NCBI GenBank assembly: GCA_046483065.1
Contig: JAWODW010000103.1
Coordinates: 32,346-96,345 of the forward strand
Length of the DNA stretch: 64,000 nucleotides
Source of the DNA: JAWVYT01 sp046483065
GTDB lineage: Bacteria > Gemmatimonadota > Gemmatimonadetes > Longimicrobiales > RSA9
Direction of reading: 5' to 3'
The notes beneath the pieces are model-generated. The model did not search any database. It saw only the letters and a program-made list of their open reading frames with translations, and was not told where the DNA came from. Below are positions 49,460 to 59,105 of the stretch, piece after piece (the stretch's first letter is position 1; each line of letters begins with the position of its first letter). The translations under genes and the position numbers were made by a program.

Positions 49460-51808
49460 TCAGCGCCACTCCACGCGTCCGCGTTCCGTTGTCACCGACA
49501 TGCCCCCGCCCGCCGTTCCTCGCACCACGATGGAGCCGTTCCGGTCCGTCCGGGCCACGGCCACGCCCGCCGCTTCCAGCCGCTCGATCACCGACGGATG
49601 CGGGTGCCCGTACCGGTTCCCCCGGCCGGCCGAGACCAGCGCCAGCGCGGCTCCGGAGGCCGTCAGCAGCTCGGGTGTGGTGGACGTACTGCTCCCGTGG
49701 TGCCCGAGCTTCAGGACGTCGGCTGCCAGGCGACGTCCGTACCGCCGCACCAGGGCTCGCTCCACCTCCGCGGGCGCGTCACCCGTCAGCAGCGCCTCGA
49801 ACTCGCCGAACACCACGCGCAGCACCACGCTCCCATGGTTGGCGTCGTCCGACTCCACCGCGCCGTCGGGATACAGCACGTCCACCGTCATGCCGTCCAC
49901 CTCCAGCGCCATGCCCCGCCGGGCCGGGACCCACGGGACCCGCTCCTCTGCGGCGGCATGGAGCAGCGCCAGGTAGCCGGCCTTCGGGGCCGGCATCCCG
50001 GGATCGGCCACCCAGCGCGGCCGCAGCGACGCCACCACCGCGCCGGCCCCACCCACGTGATCGGCGTCCGGGTGCGTCAGAATCAGCCCTTCCAGCCGCA
50101 CCACGCCCCGCCGGGACAGGTACGGGACCACCAGCCGTGCGCCGGCGTCGTAGCCCTCCCGGGCCACCCCGGCATCGACCAGCAGCCAGCGGCCGGCGGG
50201 CGACCGGATCCCGATGGCGTCGCCCTGGCCCACATCGATGACGTGGATCTCCACCGCGTCGGACCCCGGCCGCACCGGCGCCACCATGAGCACCGCCACC
50301 GCCACACCCGCCCAGACCACCACCCGGACCGGGGTCCGGGTGCGGCCGGCCCGGGCGGACACGACGTACCCCACGACCACCGCAGCCGTCAGCACCAGCG
50401 CCACGGACCCCGCCACGACCACCGCCCCGCCGGGGACCCCGGCCGCAGCGCCGGCCGTAGCATCCAGGGCATCCAGAAGCGCCGCGCCTGCCCCTGCGAG
50501 GAAGGCGCCGGCGGGCGGCCAGAAGAGACCGGCCAGAAGCGCCAGCGCCAGTGCCGGGACCACCGCAGACAGGAGCGGGATGGCCACCAGGTTCGCCACG
50601 ATGCCGACAGGCGCAACCCGACCGAAGTGCCAGGCCACGATGGGCGCCGTGGCCAGGGTCGCGGCCACGCTCGTGGCCGTTCCGTCGGCGAGCCAGCGCC
50701 CCACGCCCGCGCCCCCGAGCCGCCACTTCGCGAGCCGACCCATACGCCGCAGGAGGGGCCGCCGGAGCACCAGGATCCCACCGACACCGGCAAAGGACAG
50801 CTGGAACCCGGGCTGGAACAGCGCCCCGGGCTCCACGGCCAGGAGGAGGAGCGCCGCCGCAGCGATGAGCGCCTCGGTCCTGGCCGGCCGCTGGGCAGCT
50901 CGGGCCCCCAGGACCAGGAGGATCTGGAGTGCCGCCCGGGTGGCCGAATGGGGCGCCCCCAGGAACATCACGTAGCCCAGCGTGCCCAGGCCGGCCACGG
51001 CCGACCCGGCCCCCTTCCCGAGCCGCAGCGCGCCGACGAGGAGCAGGAGGATGCCGGCCACCAGCGCCACGTGGAGCCCGGAGATCGCCAGCAGATGGCT
51101 GAGCCCCGCCCGGGCGAAACGGTCGCGGACCTCCCGGTCGAGACCATCGCGCTGCGCCAGGAGCAGCGAAGCGGCCAGCGGCGCCCGGTCGCCGAACAGC
51201 GCGTCCACGCGCCCCCGGGCGTTGGAGCGCAGCGCCGCCAACGCCTCCGTCACCGGCCCCCGGCCCCCTTCGGCGCCCATCGTATCGGCCGGCCGCGGCT
51301 CCAGTGCATCGACCAGGAGCAGCCCCACGGGACGCATGCCCGACCCCCCGGGCGGCTGCCACCAGCGCCCCCGGGCCACGAGCCCCCCCGAGGCCGGGAT
51401 GGGTCCGTCGAAACGAGCCGGCACCGGCCCGACGCACGGGACCCGGACCCCATCGAGCGCCAGGTGCGTAGCCGCCAGGACCAGCCGGTCCCCGGACCGG
51501 TCCGTCAGGGAGCCGTGGACCGCAAGTGGAAAATCGGCTGGGAGCCGGGCCGCACAGCTCCGATGGGCCTCCAGGCGCGCCGTCGCGCCGAGGAGCCCGC
51601 CCGCCAGGAAGAGGAGAACCCACGCCCCGGCACCTGACCCGCCGAGGCGGCCGGCTCGCCGGCCCAGGGCGAAGAACGCTCCCACCGCCGCACCGGCCAG
51701 CGCCACCCACAAAAGGAGCGGCCCGTCCCCGGAGGAGACGGACCGCTGGGCCCCTGCGGCGATCCCCGCCGCCACGCTGAACACGCCGAGCACCAGCGGG
51801 GCCCGCAT
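49460..51808 (-). CDS. comEC: ComEC/Rec2-family DNA internalisation protein
   Basis: This 782-residue protein has an N-terminal membrane segment set with an extracytoplasmic OB-like domain (DUF4131, about 60-170) and the competence core of many helices (GLSHLLAISGLHVALVAG). The C-terminal MBL domain has IHVIDVGQGDAIGIRSP, LILTHPDADHVGG, ALLTGDAPAE and LKLGHHGSSTSTT. ComEC forms the inner-membrane channel for transforming DNA. It follows miaB by 28 bp. No other competence genes are in the window. Confidence 0.92.
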   Translation of the reverse strand: MRAPLVLGVFSVAAGIAAGAQRSVSSGDGPLLLWVALAGAAVGAFFALGRRAGRLGGSGAGAWVLLFLAGGLLGATARLEAHRSCAARLPADFPLAVHGSLTDRSGDRLVLAATHLALDGVRVPCVGPVPARFDGPIPASGGLVARGRWWQPPGGSGMRPVGLLLVDALEPRPADTMGAEGGRGPVTEALAALRSNARGRVDALFGDRAPLAASLLLAQRDGLDREVRDRFARAGLSHLLAISGLHVALVAGILLLLVGALRLGKGAGSAVAGLGTLGYVMFLGAPHSATRAALQILLVLGARAAQRPARTEALIAAAALLLLAVEPGALFQPGFQLSFAGVGGILVLRRPLLRRMGRLAKWRLGGAGVGRWLADGTATSVAATLATAPIVAWHFGRVAPVGIVANLVAIPLLSAVVPALALALLAGLFWPPAGAFLAGAGAALLDALDATAGAAAGVPGGAVVVAGSVALVLTAAVVVGYVVSARAGRTRTPVRVVVWAGVAVAVLMVAPVRPGSDAVEIHVIDVGQGDAIGIRSPAGRWLLVDAGVAREGYDAGARLVVPYLSRRGVVRLEGLILTHPDADHVGGAGAVVASLRPRWVADPGMPAPKAGYLALLHAAAEERVPWVPARRGMALEVDGMTVDVLYPDGAVESDDANHGSVVLRVVFGEFEALLTGDAPAEVERALVRRYGRRLAADVLKLGHHGSSTSTTPELLTASGAALALVSAGRGNRYGHPHPSVIERLEAAGVAVARTDRNGSIVVRGTAGGGMSVTTERGRVEWR

Positions 51809-51836
51809 TCAGCGACCCCGCCGGACCGGCTCGAGC

Positions 51837-53327
51837 TCAGGCCACGCGGACCTCCCCGGAGCCGATCCGGTGACCGGTGAACGTGGCTCCCGTGGTCCCG
51901 TCGAGTCGGACCCGGACGAAGCGCCCGACCAGATCCTCGTCGCCCGGGAAGGCCACCACCTTGTTCCGCTCCGTGCGGCCGAGCATGTCGCCGGCGCTGC
52001 GGGCGGCCTTCTCCACCAGCACCTCTTCCTCGCGGCCCACCTCGCCCCGGTTGATCTCGGCCTGGATCGATCGCTGGACCCGGATGAGGCGTTCCAGGCG
52101 CGCCTGCCCCACGGCGTCCGGGAGGAAGTCCTCCTCCGGCAGCCGGGTGGCCGGCGTCCCCTCGCGGGGTGAGTACCTGTACATGAACGCGTCATCGAAC
52201 CGGACCGTCCGCATCAGCTCCAGCGTGGCCTCGTACTCCTCCTCCGTCTCCCCGGGGAACGCCACGATCACATCCGTGGAGAGCGCCAGGTCCGGGATCG
52301 CCGACCGGAGATCGGCCACGATCTCCAGGTACCGCTCCACCGTGTACCGCCGGACCATGCGCTTCAACACCCGGTCCGCCCCGGACTGCACCGGCAGGTG
52401 GAGCTGTCGGCACACGGCCGGCTCCTCCGCCATCACCTCGATCAGCTCCGGCGTCATATCGTTCGGGTGCGGCGAGGTGAACCGCACCCGGTGAATGCCG
52501 TCGACCCGGGACACGGCCCCGAGCAGGTCGGCAAAGCTCCAGTCCCCGTGGGCGTAGGAGTTCACCGTCTGCCCCAGCAGCGTGACCTCGGGGATCCCCT
52601 GCTCGGCGACCCCCCGCACCTCCGCCAGCACCTGCTCCGGCGCCCGGTTCTTCTCCGAACCCCGGACGTACGGCACGATGCAGTACGTGCACCGGTAGTT
52701 GCAGCCGCGCTGCACTGGCACCCACGCCCCGATCTTACCCGTCCGCCGGACCTCGAGCCCCTCGTAGTTCTCGTGGGGCGCGAGATCCAGGACCGCTACC
52801 CGCTGCGATCCGCGCGACGACGGCTCCTGCACCGCGCTCTGCGGCAGCACCGGGAGCTCACCCCGCCGCGACGCCGAGGTCCCCATATTCGGCGGTCTTG
52901 CCGACCCCGAGTCCGACCCCGAAGCCGCGGCGCCGGCCGCAGCCAGTGCTTCCGGCAGCTTGCGGTACCCGTCGGGCCCCATGACCAGGTCCACGTACGC
53001 GGCCCGGTCCAGCAGCTTCTCACCCAGCCGCTGGGCCATGCACCCCGTGACGCCGATGACCAGCTCCGGGTTGTCCTGCTTCAGCCGGTTCAGCTCACCG
53101 ACCCGGCCCAGCACCCGCTGCTCGGCGTGCTCACGGATCGCGCACGTGTTCACCAGGATCACGTCCGCCTCTTCCGGTGAGTCCACCACGCCGTAGCCGT
53201 GGGACGCCAGGATGCCTTCCATCAGCTCGCCATCGCTGATGTTCATCTGGCACCCGTACGTCTCCACGTACGCGGTACGTCGATTGTGCGTGTCGGAACG
53301 GGGCTGATCCATAGCTGATCGGGTCAT
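51837..53327 (-). CDS. miaB: tRNA-2-methylthio-N6-dimethylallyladenosine synthase MiaB
   Basis: This 496-residue methylthiotransferase has the UPF0004 domain with Cys26 (ETYGCQMN), Cys62 (VNTCAIRE) and Cys96 (VTGCMAQ). The radical SAM cluster is at Cys209, 213 and 216 (RGCNYRCTYC), and a C-terminal TRAM domain follows. It is ~40 residues longer than usual because of a Ser/Gly/Pro-rich insert at about 131-175, between the first domain and the radical SAM core. ATG 53327 overlaps the OMP gene's stop (ATGA); the ATG at 53312 is an alternative. Confidence 0.95.
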   Translation of the reverse strand: MTRSAMDQPRSDTHNRRTAYVETYGCQMNISDGELMEGILASHGYGVVDSPEEADVILVNTCAIREHAEQRVLGRVGELNRLKQDNPELVIGVTGCMAQRLGEKLLDRAAYVDLVMGPDGYRKLPEALAAAGAAASGSDSGSARPPNMGTSASRRGELPVLPQSAVQEPSSRGSQRVAVLDLAPHENYEGLEVRRTGKIGAWVPVQRGCNYRCTYCIVPYVRGSEKNRAPEQVLAEVRGVAEQGIPEVTLLGQTVNSYAHGDWSFADLLGAVSRVDGIHRVRFTSPHPNDMTPELIEVMAEEPAVCRQLHLPVQSGADRVLKRMVRRYTVERYLEIVADLRSAIPDLALSTDVIVAFPGETEEEYEATLELMRTVRFDDAFMYRYSPREGTPATRLPEEDFLPDAVGQARLERLIRVQRSIQAEINRGEVGREEEVLVEKAARSAGDMLGRTERNKVVAFPGDEDLVGRFVRVRLDGTTGATFTGHRIGSGEVRVA

Positions 53328-54526
53328 GTTCCGAAGATGGAAATGCCCACCACGAACCGCCAAAGGGTTTCTTCGAGGCCCGGGGCGGTGACGTCGCCGG
53401 CCGCGGTACGGGCCCCGCGCTGCACCGTCAGGTCGACCCTCGCCATGGGCGTGTCGAAGTCGCTGCCGATGCGTATGCCGAGTCCGAGGCTCGCCAGCCA
53501 CTCCGTCGGGCTGTCGGTCACGAACGTGAACGGCAGCTGCCGGTACTGGAACCCCAGCCGGACGGGGAAGCTGTACCGGGCCCGACGCTCCGGGTTATCG
53601 AGCTCGAGTCCGCCGCCCACCTCCCACGTGTCCCGACTGGTGACGACGCCGTCGGACTCGAGGAGCCCCCCGGAGGGGTCCGTGACGCTCCAGCCGCTCC
53701 ACCGACCCGAAACCGCCGCGAGGAGGCTCGGCGCCAGGTACGCGCTGGCGCCCGCCGCCACCTGGAGAGGCAGCTGGTACTCCCGGCTCGTGACCTGCCC
53801 CCGGGTGGAGTCGGCGGACAAGGTCCCGGACCACGTTACACTGCCGCCCAGCCGCAGCAGATCGCCCACGTCCCACTGGAGTCCGACCTGCGCCAGCGGG
53901 CCGCTGTACTGGACGGTCCGGGTCTCCGAATACGACTGCAGCGACCCCACGGCGGTGGAATCGTAGGACCGGGTGATCCCGAGGTCCTGGCGCCCGGTGT
54001 AGCTGCCGACGCTGATCCCGACGGCGAGCCGTCGACTCAGAGGGATCGCGGCACCGATCCGCGCCTGGCCCACCCCGCCGACGGAGCTGAACTGATCCCG
54101 GTAGTCCACAGTGCCCGTTCCCAGGGTCTGGGACCCCTCACGCCGCACCGACCAGGCCTGGTCCAGGTACCCCCCGTACCCAGCCGTCAGGACCACGCCG
54201 CGCACCGGGAAGATCACCCGGATCAGAGGGAACCGGGTCGCTCCCGCGTCGGCGGAGACCTCGCCCACGGTGGATGTCCATTCCGTGGCGGCGCCGGTGA
54301 CCGCGACGCCGCGGCGAGTGATCCCTGCCGTCGACGCAGGGTTCGTGAACGGCACCGACAGCCCGATGACGCCCACGCCGATCCCGCCCAGCGCTTCCGT
54401 CCGGGCGTCGCTGGGGACCAGCGGGTACCCCAGGCCCCGCATGCCGGTCACGGACTGGGCCGCTGCGCCGACCGGGAAAAGCAGCCCCACCACGACCAGC
54501 AGCGCGCGAGCGTGAAACGACCTCAT
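53324..54526 (-). CDS. Predicted outer-membrane beta-barrel protein
   Basis: This 400-residue protein has a signal peptide (MRSFHARALLVVVGLLFPVGAAAQ). A glycine- and aromatic-rich, alternating amphipathic sequence follows, as in FadL/PorV-type barrels: SDARTEALGGIGVGVIGLSV near the start, and repeated strands such as AGYGGYLDQAW and FQYRQLPFTF. The early alanine/glycine hatch-like segment (ARTEALGG, FTNPAS) is typical of that group. The exact function is unknown. It is coupled by ATGA overlaps to the lipoprotein gene before it and miaB after it. Confidence 0.72.
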   Translation of the reverse strand: MRSFHARALLVVVGLLFPVGAAAQSVTGMRGLGYPLVPSDARTEALGGIGVGVIGLSVPFTNPASTAGITRRGVAVTGAATEWTSTVGEVSADAGATRFPLIRVIFPVRGVVLTAGYGGYLDQAWSVRREGSQTLGTGTVDYRDQFSSVGGVGQARIGAAIPLSRRLAVGISVGSYTGRQDLGITRSYDSTAVGSLQSYSETRTVQYSGPLAQVGLQWDVGDLLRLGGSVTWSGTLSADSTRGQVTSREYQLPLQVAAGASAYLAPSLLAAVSGRWSGWSVTDPSGGLLESDGVVTSRDTWEVGGGLELDNPERRARYSFPVRLGFQYRQLPFTFVTDSPTEWLASLGLGIRIGSDFDTPMARVDLTVQRGARTAAGDVTAPGLEETLWRFVVGISIFGT

Positions 54527-55803
54527 GGTGCCACCTTCCTTACGGGGATCGTCACCACGAGCTCCAGCTGCGGCGCCGTGGCGGAGCCCACTCCGCCGAA
54601 CTCGCCGAAGCCGAAGAGGGCCTTCTCCCCTACTGCAGTCAGAGCGAGCCACAGGAGTGGGTCCTCCCCGTCGCCCACGTTCGCGTTCCGCTGGACGAAT
54701 CCGGTGATCGGGACCCGCATGAGGACCGATGCCGGCGTTGCGAACGCGTCCGGGTCCAGCACATCCCCCTTCCGGGAGAAGGGACGGCTCAACGGCGACC
54801 GGGTCAGCGGTACCGTCGGCCCCTCCAGCACGGCGCGGCCTTCCACCCGCATGGGTCGCTCGGCCCGGTACCCCCCCGTGGGTCGAGTCCACAGGAGCAG
54901 GTTGGCCGCGCTCACCGCTACCTCGGAGAGCGCGATCTCACAGGTGGTCGATCCCGTTTCGCACGGGACCATGAGGTCGTCCAGCGGCGTGAAGTGCAGC
55001 AGCGAGCGCCACACCGGCAGCCCACCGACCCGCACCGCGCCCGCCGCCGGGGCCGGGGGCTCCGGGACCACCGTGGCCCGCCTCTCCACCCGCCCCGCAG
55101 TCACGACGGTGTCACGGTTCACGGGCGTAACGTCGAACTCGAACCTGACCTCCTGGACCCGCAGCCGGGTGCCGGGCGTCGTGATCCGGAGCGCGCCTCC
55201 CATGAGCGCGGCCGCACTATCGTCCCAGACGGCCGCCGCCGCGGAGTCCAGCGCCACCACCAGCGAGTCACCGGACTCCCACGTAGCCGTGCCCAGGACC
55301 GCCCCGGTGGTGCCGCCGGGCGTGGCCCACGGCTCGCTGGCGCCCGCCGAGTCCACCCGCATGTCCCACGAGACGGTGGCCGCGTCCCAGGCCTCGGTCA
55401 CCTGGAGCACTTCGACGTCCACGGGTCCTTCCTGGGGGGACAGCGAGTCGATCAGAACCGTGAGCCTGCCTCCCTGGATCGAGGCGATGGTGTCGCGCAC
55501 CACATCCTCGTTCTCGTCCTCGTAGGTCACCACGATCGGGCGGTCGACCTCGAACAGGAGGTTGGCGTCCAGCTCGCCCCCGAAATCGTTGGCCACGACC
55601 CCGAAGCTCGCCTCATTCAGCGTACCGATCCCGTTGTAGACCGTGTCCCCCTGCAGGAACGCCGGGGCATCGAACACCACCTGAACGGTCCGCATACCTT
55701 CGCCCAGGAGGTCGGAGCCCACAGCCGTCGCCGACTCATCGTCGCAGCCGGCAGCGCCTGCCACCACGGCCAATCCCAGACCGATCCGCCATATCCACCG
55801 CAT
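54523..55803 (-). CDS. Predicted lipoprotein of unknown function
   Basis: This 426-residue protein has a signal ending VAGAAGCDDES, lipobox Cys20. The mature part is beta-rich, with a repeated theme of long strands (TVQVVFDAPAFLQGDTVYN, RLRVQEVRFEFDVTP, PQLELVVTIPV). The opening TAVGSDLLGEG recalls DUF4270-type lipoproteins of Bacteroidetes, but I am not sure of that. Its ATG abuts the alr stop, and its stop overlaps the beta-barrel gene (ATGA), so lipoprotein and barrel probably form a pair at the outer membrane. Confidence 0.65.
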   Translation of the reverse strand: MRWIWRIGLGLAVVAGAAGCDDESATAVGSDLLGEGMRTVQVVFDAPAFLQGDTVYNGIGTLNEASFGVVANDFGGELDANLLFEVDRPIVVTYEDENEDVVRDTIASIQGGRLTVLIDSLSPQEGPVDVEVLQVTEAWDAATVSWDMRVDSAGASEPWATPGGTTGAVLGTATWESGDSLVVALDSAAAAVWDDSAAALMGGALRITTPGTRLRVQEVRFEFDVTPVNRDTVVTAGRVERRATVVPEPPAPAAGAVRVGGLPVWRSLLHFTPLDDLMVPCETGSTTCEIALSEVAVSAANLLLWTRPTGGYRAERPMRVEGRAVLEGPTVPLTRSPLSRPFSRKGDVLDPDAFATPASVLMRVPITGFVQRNANVGDGEDPLLWLALTAVGEKALFGFGEFGGVGSATAPQLELVVTIPVRKVAP

Positions 55804-56952
55804 CTATACTGTCTCGCTCTCCTCTATGCTGCTCCGTTCCAGCCGCGGCAGTCGCGGGCTGAGACCCGCCAGGATCTCGTACCCGATGGTCCCGGCCTGC
55901 CCGGCCACATCATCCACTGTGATCTCCTCATCGCCGTCCCGGCCGACGAGCGTCGCTATGTCTCCGTGCGCCGCGTCCGCGACGTCATCCAGCCGGACCG
56001 TGCTCAGGTCCATGCTGATCCGGCCGACGATCGGCACCCGCCGGCCTCGCACCAGCGCCTCGCCCCGGTTGCCCAGCACCCGGGGCAGACCGTCGCCGTA
56101 CCCGATGGTCAACGTGCCCCACCACTCCGGCGAGGCTGCCACGTGCGTGGCCCCGTAGCCCACCGTGCTCCCCGCCGGCGCTTCCCGGACCAACGCCAGC
56201 CGGGCTCGCACGGAAACTACCGTCTCCGGTGTCGGCACGTCGCCCACCTCCAGCGCCGGGTGCCCACCGTACAGGAAGATCCCGGGCCGGACCGCGTCCA
56301 GCCCGTACTCGGGCCACCGCAGCGCTGCGGCGCTCGCCGACGCATGGACCGTCAGCGACTCGCCGGGCACGGGCAGTTGTACGAGTGTGTCCCGGAAACG
56401 TTCCCACTGGAGCACCGTCGGGGCCGGGTCCACCTCATCCGCACTGTGGAAGTGCGTGAAGACTCCCGTCCAGCGGACGCCGCCGCCCTCCGCACGGCTC
56501 GCCACGGCCTCACCCCACGCCCCGACCTCCCGCCAGTCGAACCCGGAGCGGCCCATCCCGGTGTCGATATCGACGTGGAAGTCCAGGGTGGTGCCCACGG
56601 TCGCTGCGCCGCCGATCCATGCGTCCAGTCCTCCCAGCGACGAGATCGACGCCGTGAGCCGCGCCCTCGCCGCCACAGCGACGTCGCCCGCAGGCAGCGG
56701 ACTGAGCACCAGGATCGGCCGCGTCACCCCCAGCCGGCGGAGCGTGTCCCCCTCCGAAGCTGTGGCCACACCGTAGCCCCAGGGCTCCCGGGGCTCCAGC
56801 GCACGGACCACGCGGGCCGCGCCGACGCCGTAGGCGTCCGCCTTGACCATGGGCAGCACCGCTGTACCGGAGGTCCGCTGGATCGTATCGTAGTTCGCGC
56901 GCAGGGCGGCGAGATCCACCTCCACCCATGCGCGCGTGTCAACAATTGCCAT
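55804..56952 (-). CDS. alr: Alanine racemase
   Basis: This 382-residue PLP enzyme begins AIVDTRAWVEVDLAALRAN. VLPMVKADAYGVGA contains the PLP lysine (Lys37), HVDIDTGMGRSGF and LTIGYGDGLPR follow, and GRISMDLSTV is near the catalytic tyrosine loop. It makes D-alanine for peptidoglycan. AGGG is five bases before ATG 56952. An earlier ATG at 56994 would overlap the divergent mazG start and is rejected. It leads the alr-lipoprotein-OMP-miaB-comEC unit. Confidence 0.95.
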   Translation of the reverse strand: MAIVDTRAWVEVDLAALRANYDTIQRTSGTAVLPMVKADAYGVGAARVVRALEPREPWGYGVATASEGDTLRRLGVTRPILVLSPLPAGDVAVAARARLTASISSLGGLDAWIGGAATVGTTLDFHVDIDTGMGRSGFDWREVGAWGEAVASRAEGGGVRWTGVFTHFHSADEVDPAPTVLQWERFRDTLVQLPVPGESLTVHASASAAALRWPEYGLDAVRPGIFLYGGHPALEVGDVPTPETVVSVRARLALVREAPAGSTVGYGATHVAASPEWWGTLTIGYGDGLPRVLGNRGEALVRGRRVPIVGRISMDLSTVRLDDVADAAHGDIATLVGRDGDEEITVDDVAGQAGTIGYEILAGLSPRLPRLERSSIEESETV

Positions 56953-56970
56953 AATCCCTAAAGACTGAAT

Positions 56971-56999
56971 AGTATAGGCGGCCCGTGGACCCAAAGCAA
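56971..56999 (-). promoter_or_regulatory. Candidate alr promoter
   Basis: On the minus strand TTGCTT (56994-56999) and TATACT (56971-56976) are separated by 17 bases. The -35 lies inside the first codons of divergent mazG, so the two genes share very little regulatory space. Confidence 0.55.
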
Positions 57000-57794
57000 T
57001 CAGACGCCCTCGAGCGCGTCATGGACCTGGTTCGGTACCTCCGTGCCCACTGCCCCTGGGACGGCGCCCAGACGCCGCGGTCCCTCATCCCCTACCTCCT
57101 CGAAGAGGCCCATGAGTCCGCCGACGCCATCGCCGCGGGAGACGACGACGCCGTCCGCGCCGAGCTCGGCGACCTCCTTCTTAATGTGGCCTTCCAACTC
57201 GTCCTCGGTGAGGAGCGCGAGGCCTTCGATGCCGACGCCGTGGCCGACACGGTGACCTCCAAGATGGAGCGGCGCCACCCCCACCTCTTCGGGGGCGCGG
57301 GCGAGGTCGAGGACTGGGAGACACTGAAGGCCCGGGAGCGAGACGACGACGCCTCCCTTCTCCACGGCGTGGCGAAGGGGCTCGATCCACTGAGCAAAGC
57401 CCATCGGATCCAGGACCGGGTGGCGGGCGTCGGCTTCGACTGGGAGGACGCCATGGGCGCGTTCGAGAAGGTGGCCGAGGAGCTGGAGGAGGTCCGGGTC
57501 GCCATGGAGGACGTGCGCGACGCCGATTCTCCCGATGCCACCGCCGCGAGCACTGCCGCGGACGCTGCCGGGTCGGCGCTCGAGGAGGAGCTGGGCGACC
57601 TGCTGTTCGCGGTGGTCAATCTCACGCGCCTCGCCGGCGCCCACGCCCTCACGGCGCTCCACGGCGCCAACGCGAAGTTCACCCGCCGGTTCGCGGCCTT
57701 GGAGACGTTGGCGAAGGAGCGGGGCGTGGACCTGGGGGCGGCGTCGCTGGACGAGCTCGAAGCGCTCTGGCAGGCTGTGAAGGCCGGGGAGTAG
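56985..57794 (+). CDS. mazG: Nucleoside triphosphate pyrophosphohydrolase MazG
   Basis: This 269-residue protein has LRAHCPWDGAQTPRSLIPYLLEE, EEAHESADAI and ELGDLLLNVAFQ, forming the metal-binding E-rich sites. A second MazG-like repeat (LEEELGDLLFAVVNLTR) lies at about 200-240. It hydrolyses NTPs to NMP and PPi, limiting misincorporation and lowering ppGpp in some bacteria. GTG 56985 is used; ATG 57021 is possible but would remove conserved residues. It is convergent with a barrel protein 15 bp away, with no terminator seen. Confidence 0.93.
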   Translation: MDPKQSDALERVMDLVRYLRAHCPWDGAQTPRSLIPYLLEEAHESADAIAAGDDDAVRAELGDLLLNVAFQLVLGEEREAFDADAVADTVTSKMERRHPHLFGGAGEVEDWETLKARERDDDASLLHGVAKGLDPLSKAHRIQDRVAGVGFDWEDAMGAFEKVAEELEEVRVAMEDVRDADSPDATAASTAADAAGSALEEELGDLLFAVVNLTRLAGAHALTALHGANAKFTRRFAALETLAKERGVDLGAASLDELEALWQAVKAGE

Positions 57795-57809
57795 GCCGCG
57801 CCGGCTGCG

Positions 57810-59072
57810 CTAGAACAGGAGCCCGATGCCGAGCCTGCGCCCCCCGGCCTCGCGCACCTCCGCCCGCAGCCGGACCGGCCCCGCCACGAGCTCCACGCCC
57901 ACTCGCCAGAGGCTTACCGGCTCGATCCCGTCGTGCCACCCGCCGAGGCCGATCCCCCCGCCCGCGTAGGGGGCGACGGGCCCATCACTGCCCAGGAGGA
58001 ACAGGCTGGCACCGACCACGGCGCTCCAGTCCCGCGAGGCCTCGCTGCAGGCGCTGGCGGCGTCCCCATCGCAGAGCACCGGCGTGGCACCGAGGCGCAG
58101 CCCCAGCTCGATCCACCCCACGAGCAGCCGGGCGATTCCCCGATCCACCTCCATGCCGAGCTCCAACCCCTTGTCCTTGGCGCCGTCGGCATAGACCCCG
58201 TAGGTAAGGGGCCGGGTCGGACCTCCCGAGTCCGGGTACGCGTCCCGGCGGCTCCAGGCCAACACCACGCCACAGCTCGTCGCGCCCGGGGCGGTCATGA
58301 ACTCTGCCGGGATGTCACCCACCCCCCGGTACAGCTCGATCCCCAGCAGGTCCGACGCGGGGATCGACCGGATCGTCTGGCCATCCACCCGGTTGCCGTC
58401 CAGGAAGAACGCCGGTGTGCACCACTGTGACTGACCGAAGCGGGCGGTGCGACGCTTCACGATGATGCCACCGCCCAGCCCGGTGACTTCCCGGACGTGG
58501 ATCGACTCCCGGGCCAGCACCGAGGCTCCCGTCTGGGCAATGTGGCGGTCCAGCGCCTCCCGGCTGAGGACCACTCCGCTGCCGCCGTATTGCTCGTAGC
58601 GATCGAGCCTGCGGTAGAACTCCCGCAGCGATAGCGGCCCCGTGGGCCGGCGCGCCACCACGGTCAGTCCCTCCACATCGAACGGCCGGGGCCCCAGCCG
58701 CAGCTCGACCCACACGGCCTCCGCATCCCCGACGGCGATGGAGTCCACGGAGAGGGAGTCGTAGCCCACAGCCGTCGCCACGAGGCGGTAGCTGCCGGCG
58801 TCTCCGAGCGGGATGTGGAACGCGCCCGCGGAATCGGAAACGGCCAGCCCGATCGGCGCCACGTCGTCGCCGAGGACGGCGACCTCCGCGCCGGCCACGG
58901 CCTCCCCCGACGTTCCGTCGAACACGCGCCCCGTCAGCGCCTGTGCCGCGGCCCCATCCGCCGCCATCAGGAGACCGGCCACGAACGCGAACGCCATGCG
59001 GTAGCCGTTTCTCACGGCCGTCGCAGCCGGATTCGGGGGTCCGACCGCTCCGGTGCGGAGGCGTGACGCCAT
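57810..59072 (-). CDS. Outer-membrane protein: carboxypeptidase-regulatory + plug + short barrel
   Basis: The product is ~420 residues. A signal peptide (MAFAFVAGLLMAADGAAAQ) is followed by a CarboxypepD_reg-like domain (GRVFDGTSGEAVAGAEVAVLG) and a plug-like region (LDRHIAQTGASVL, AFFLDGNRVDG, IPASDLLGIELYRG). The C-terminal ~150 residues have alternating strands (LELGMEVDRGIARLLVGWIEL) and end GIGLLF with Phe, long enough only for a small barrel. It is not a full TonB receptor. The start is uncertain: ATG 59072 is listed; GTG 59096, GTG 59015 or ATG 58997 are possible, the last two fitting the signal peptide better. Confidence 0.75.
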   Translation of the reverse strand: MASRLRTGAVGPPNPAATAVRNGYRMAFAFVAGLLMAADGAAAQALTGRVFDGTSGEAVAGAEVAVLGDDVAPIGLAVSDSAGAFHIPLGDAGSYRLVATAVGYDSLSVDSIAVGDAEAVWVELRLGPRPFDVEGLTVVARRPTGPLSLREFYRRLDRYEQYGGSGVVLSREALDRHIAQTGASVLARESIHVREVTGLGGGIIVKRRTARFGQSQWCTPAFFLDGNRVDGQTIRSIPASDLLGIELYRGVGDIPAEFMTAPGATSCGVVLAWSRRDAYPDSGGPTRPLTYGVYADGAKDKGLELGMEVDRGIARLLVGWIELGLRLGATPVLCDGDAASACSEASRDWSAVVGASLFLLGSDGPVAPYAGGGIGLGGWHDGIEPVSLWRVGVELVAGPVRLRAEVREAGGRRLGIGLLF

Positions 59073-59105
59073 GGAGACCGACACTTCGTGTCGCACCGCG
59101 GCGCC

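Noticed and set aside
53328..53501. Extended N-terminus of MiaB
   Set aside because: It is antisense-like Arg/Gly-rich text overlapping the beta-barrel gene; ATG 53327 is coupled to that gene's stop.
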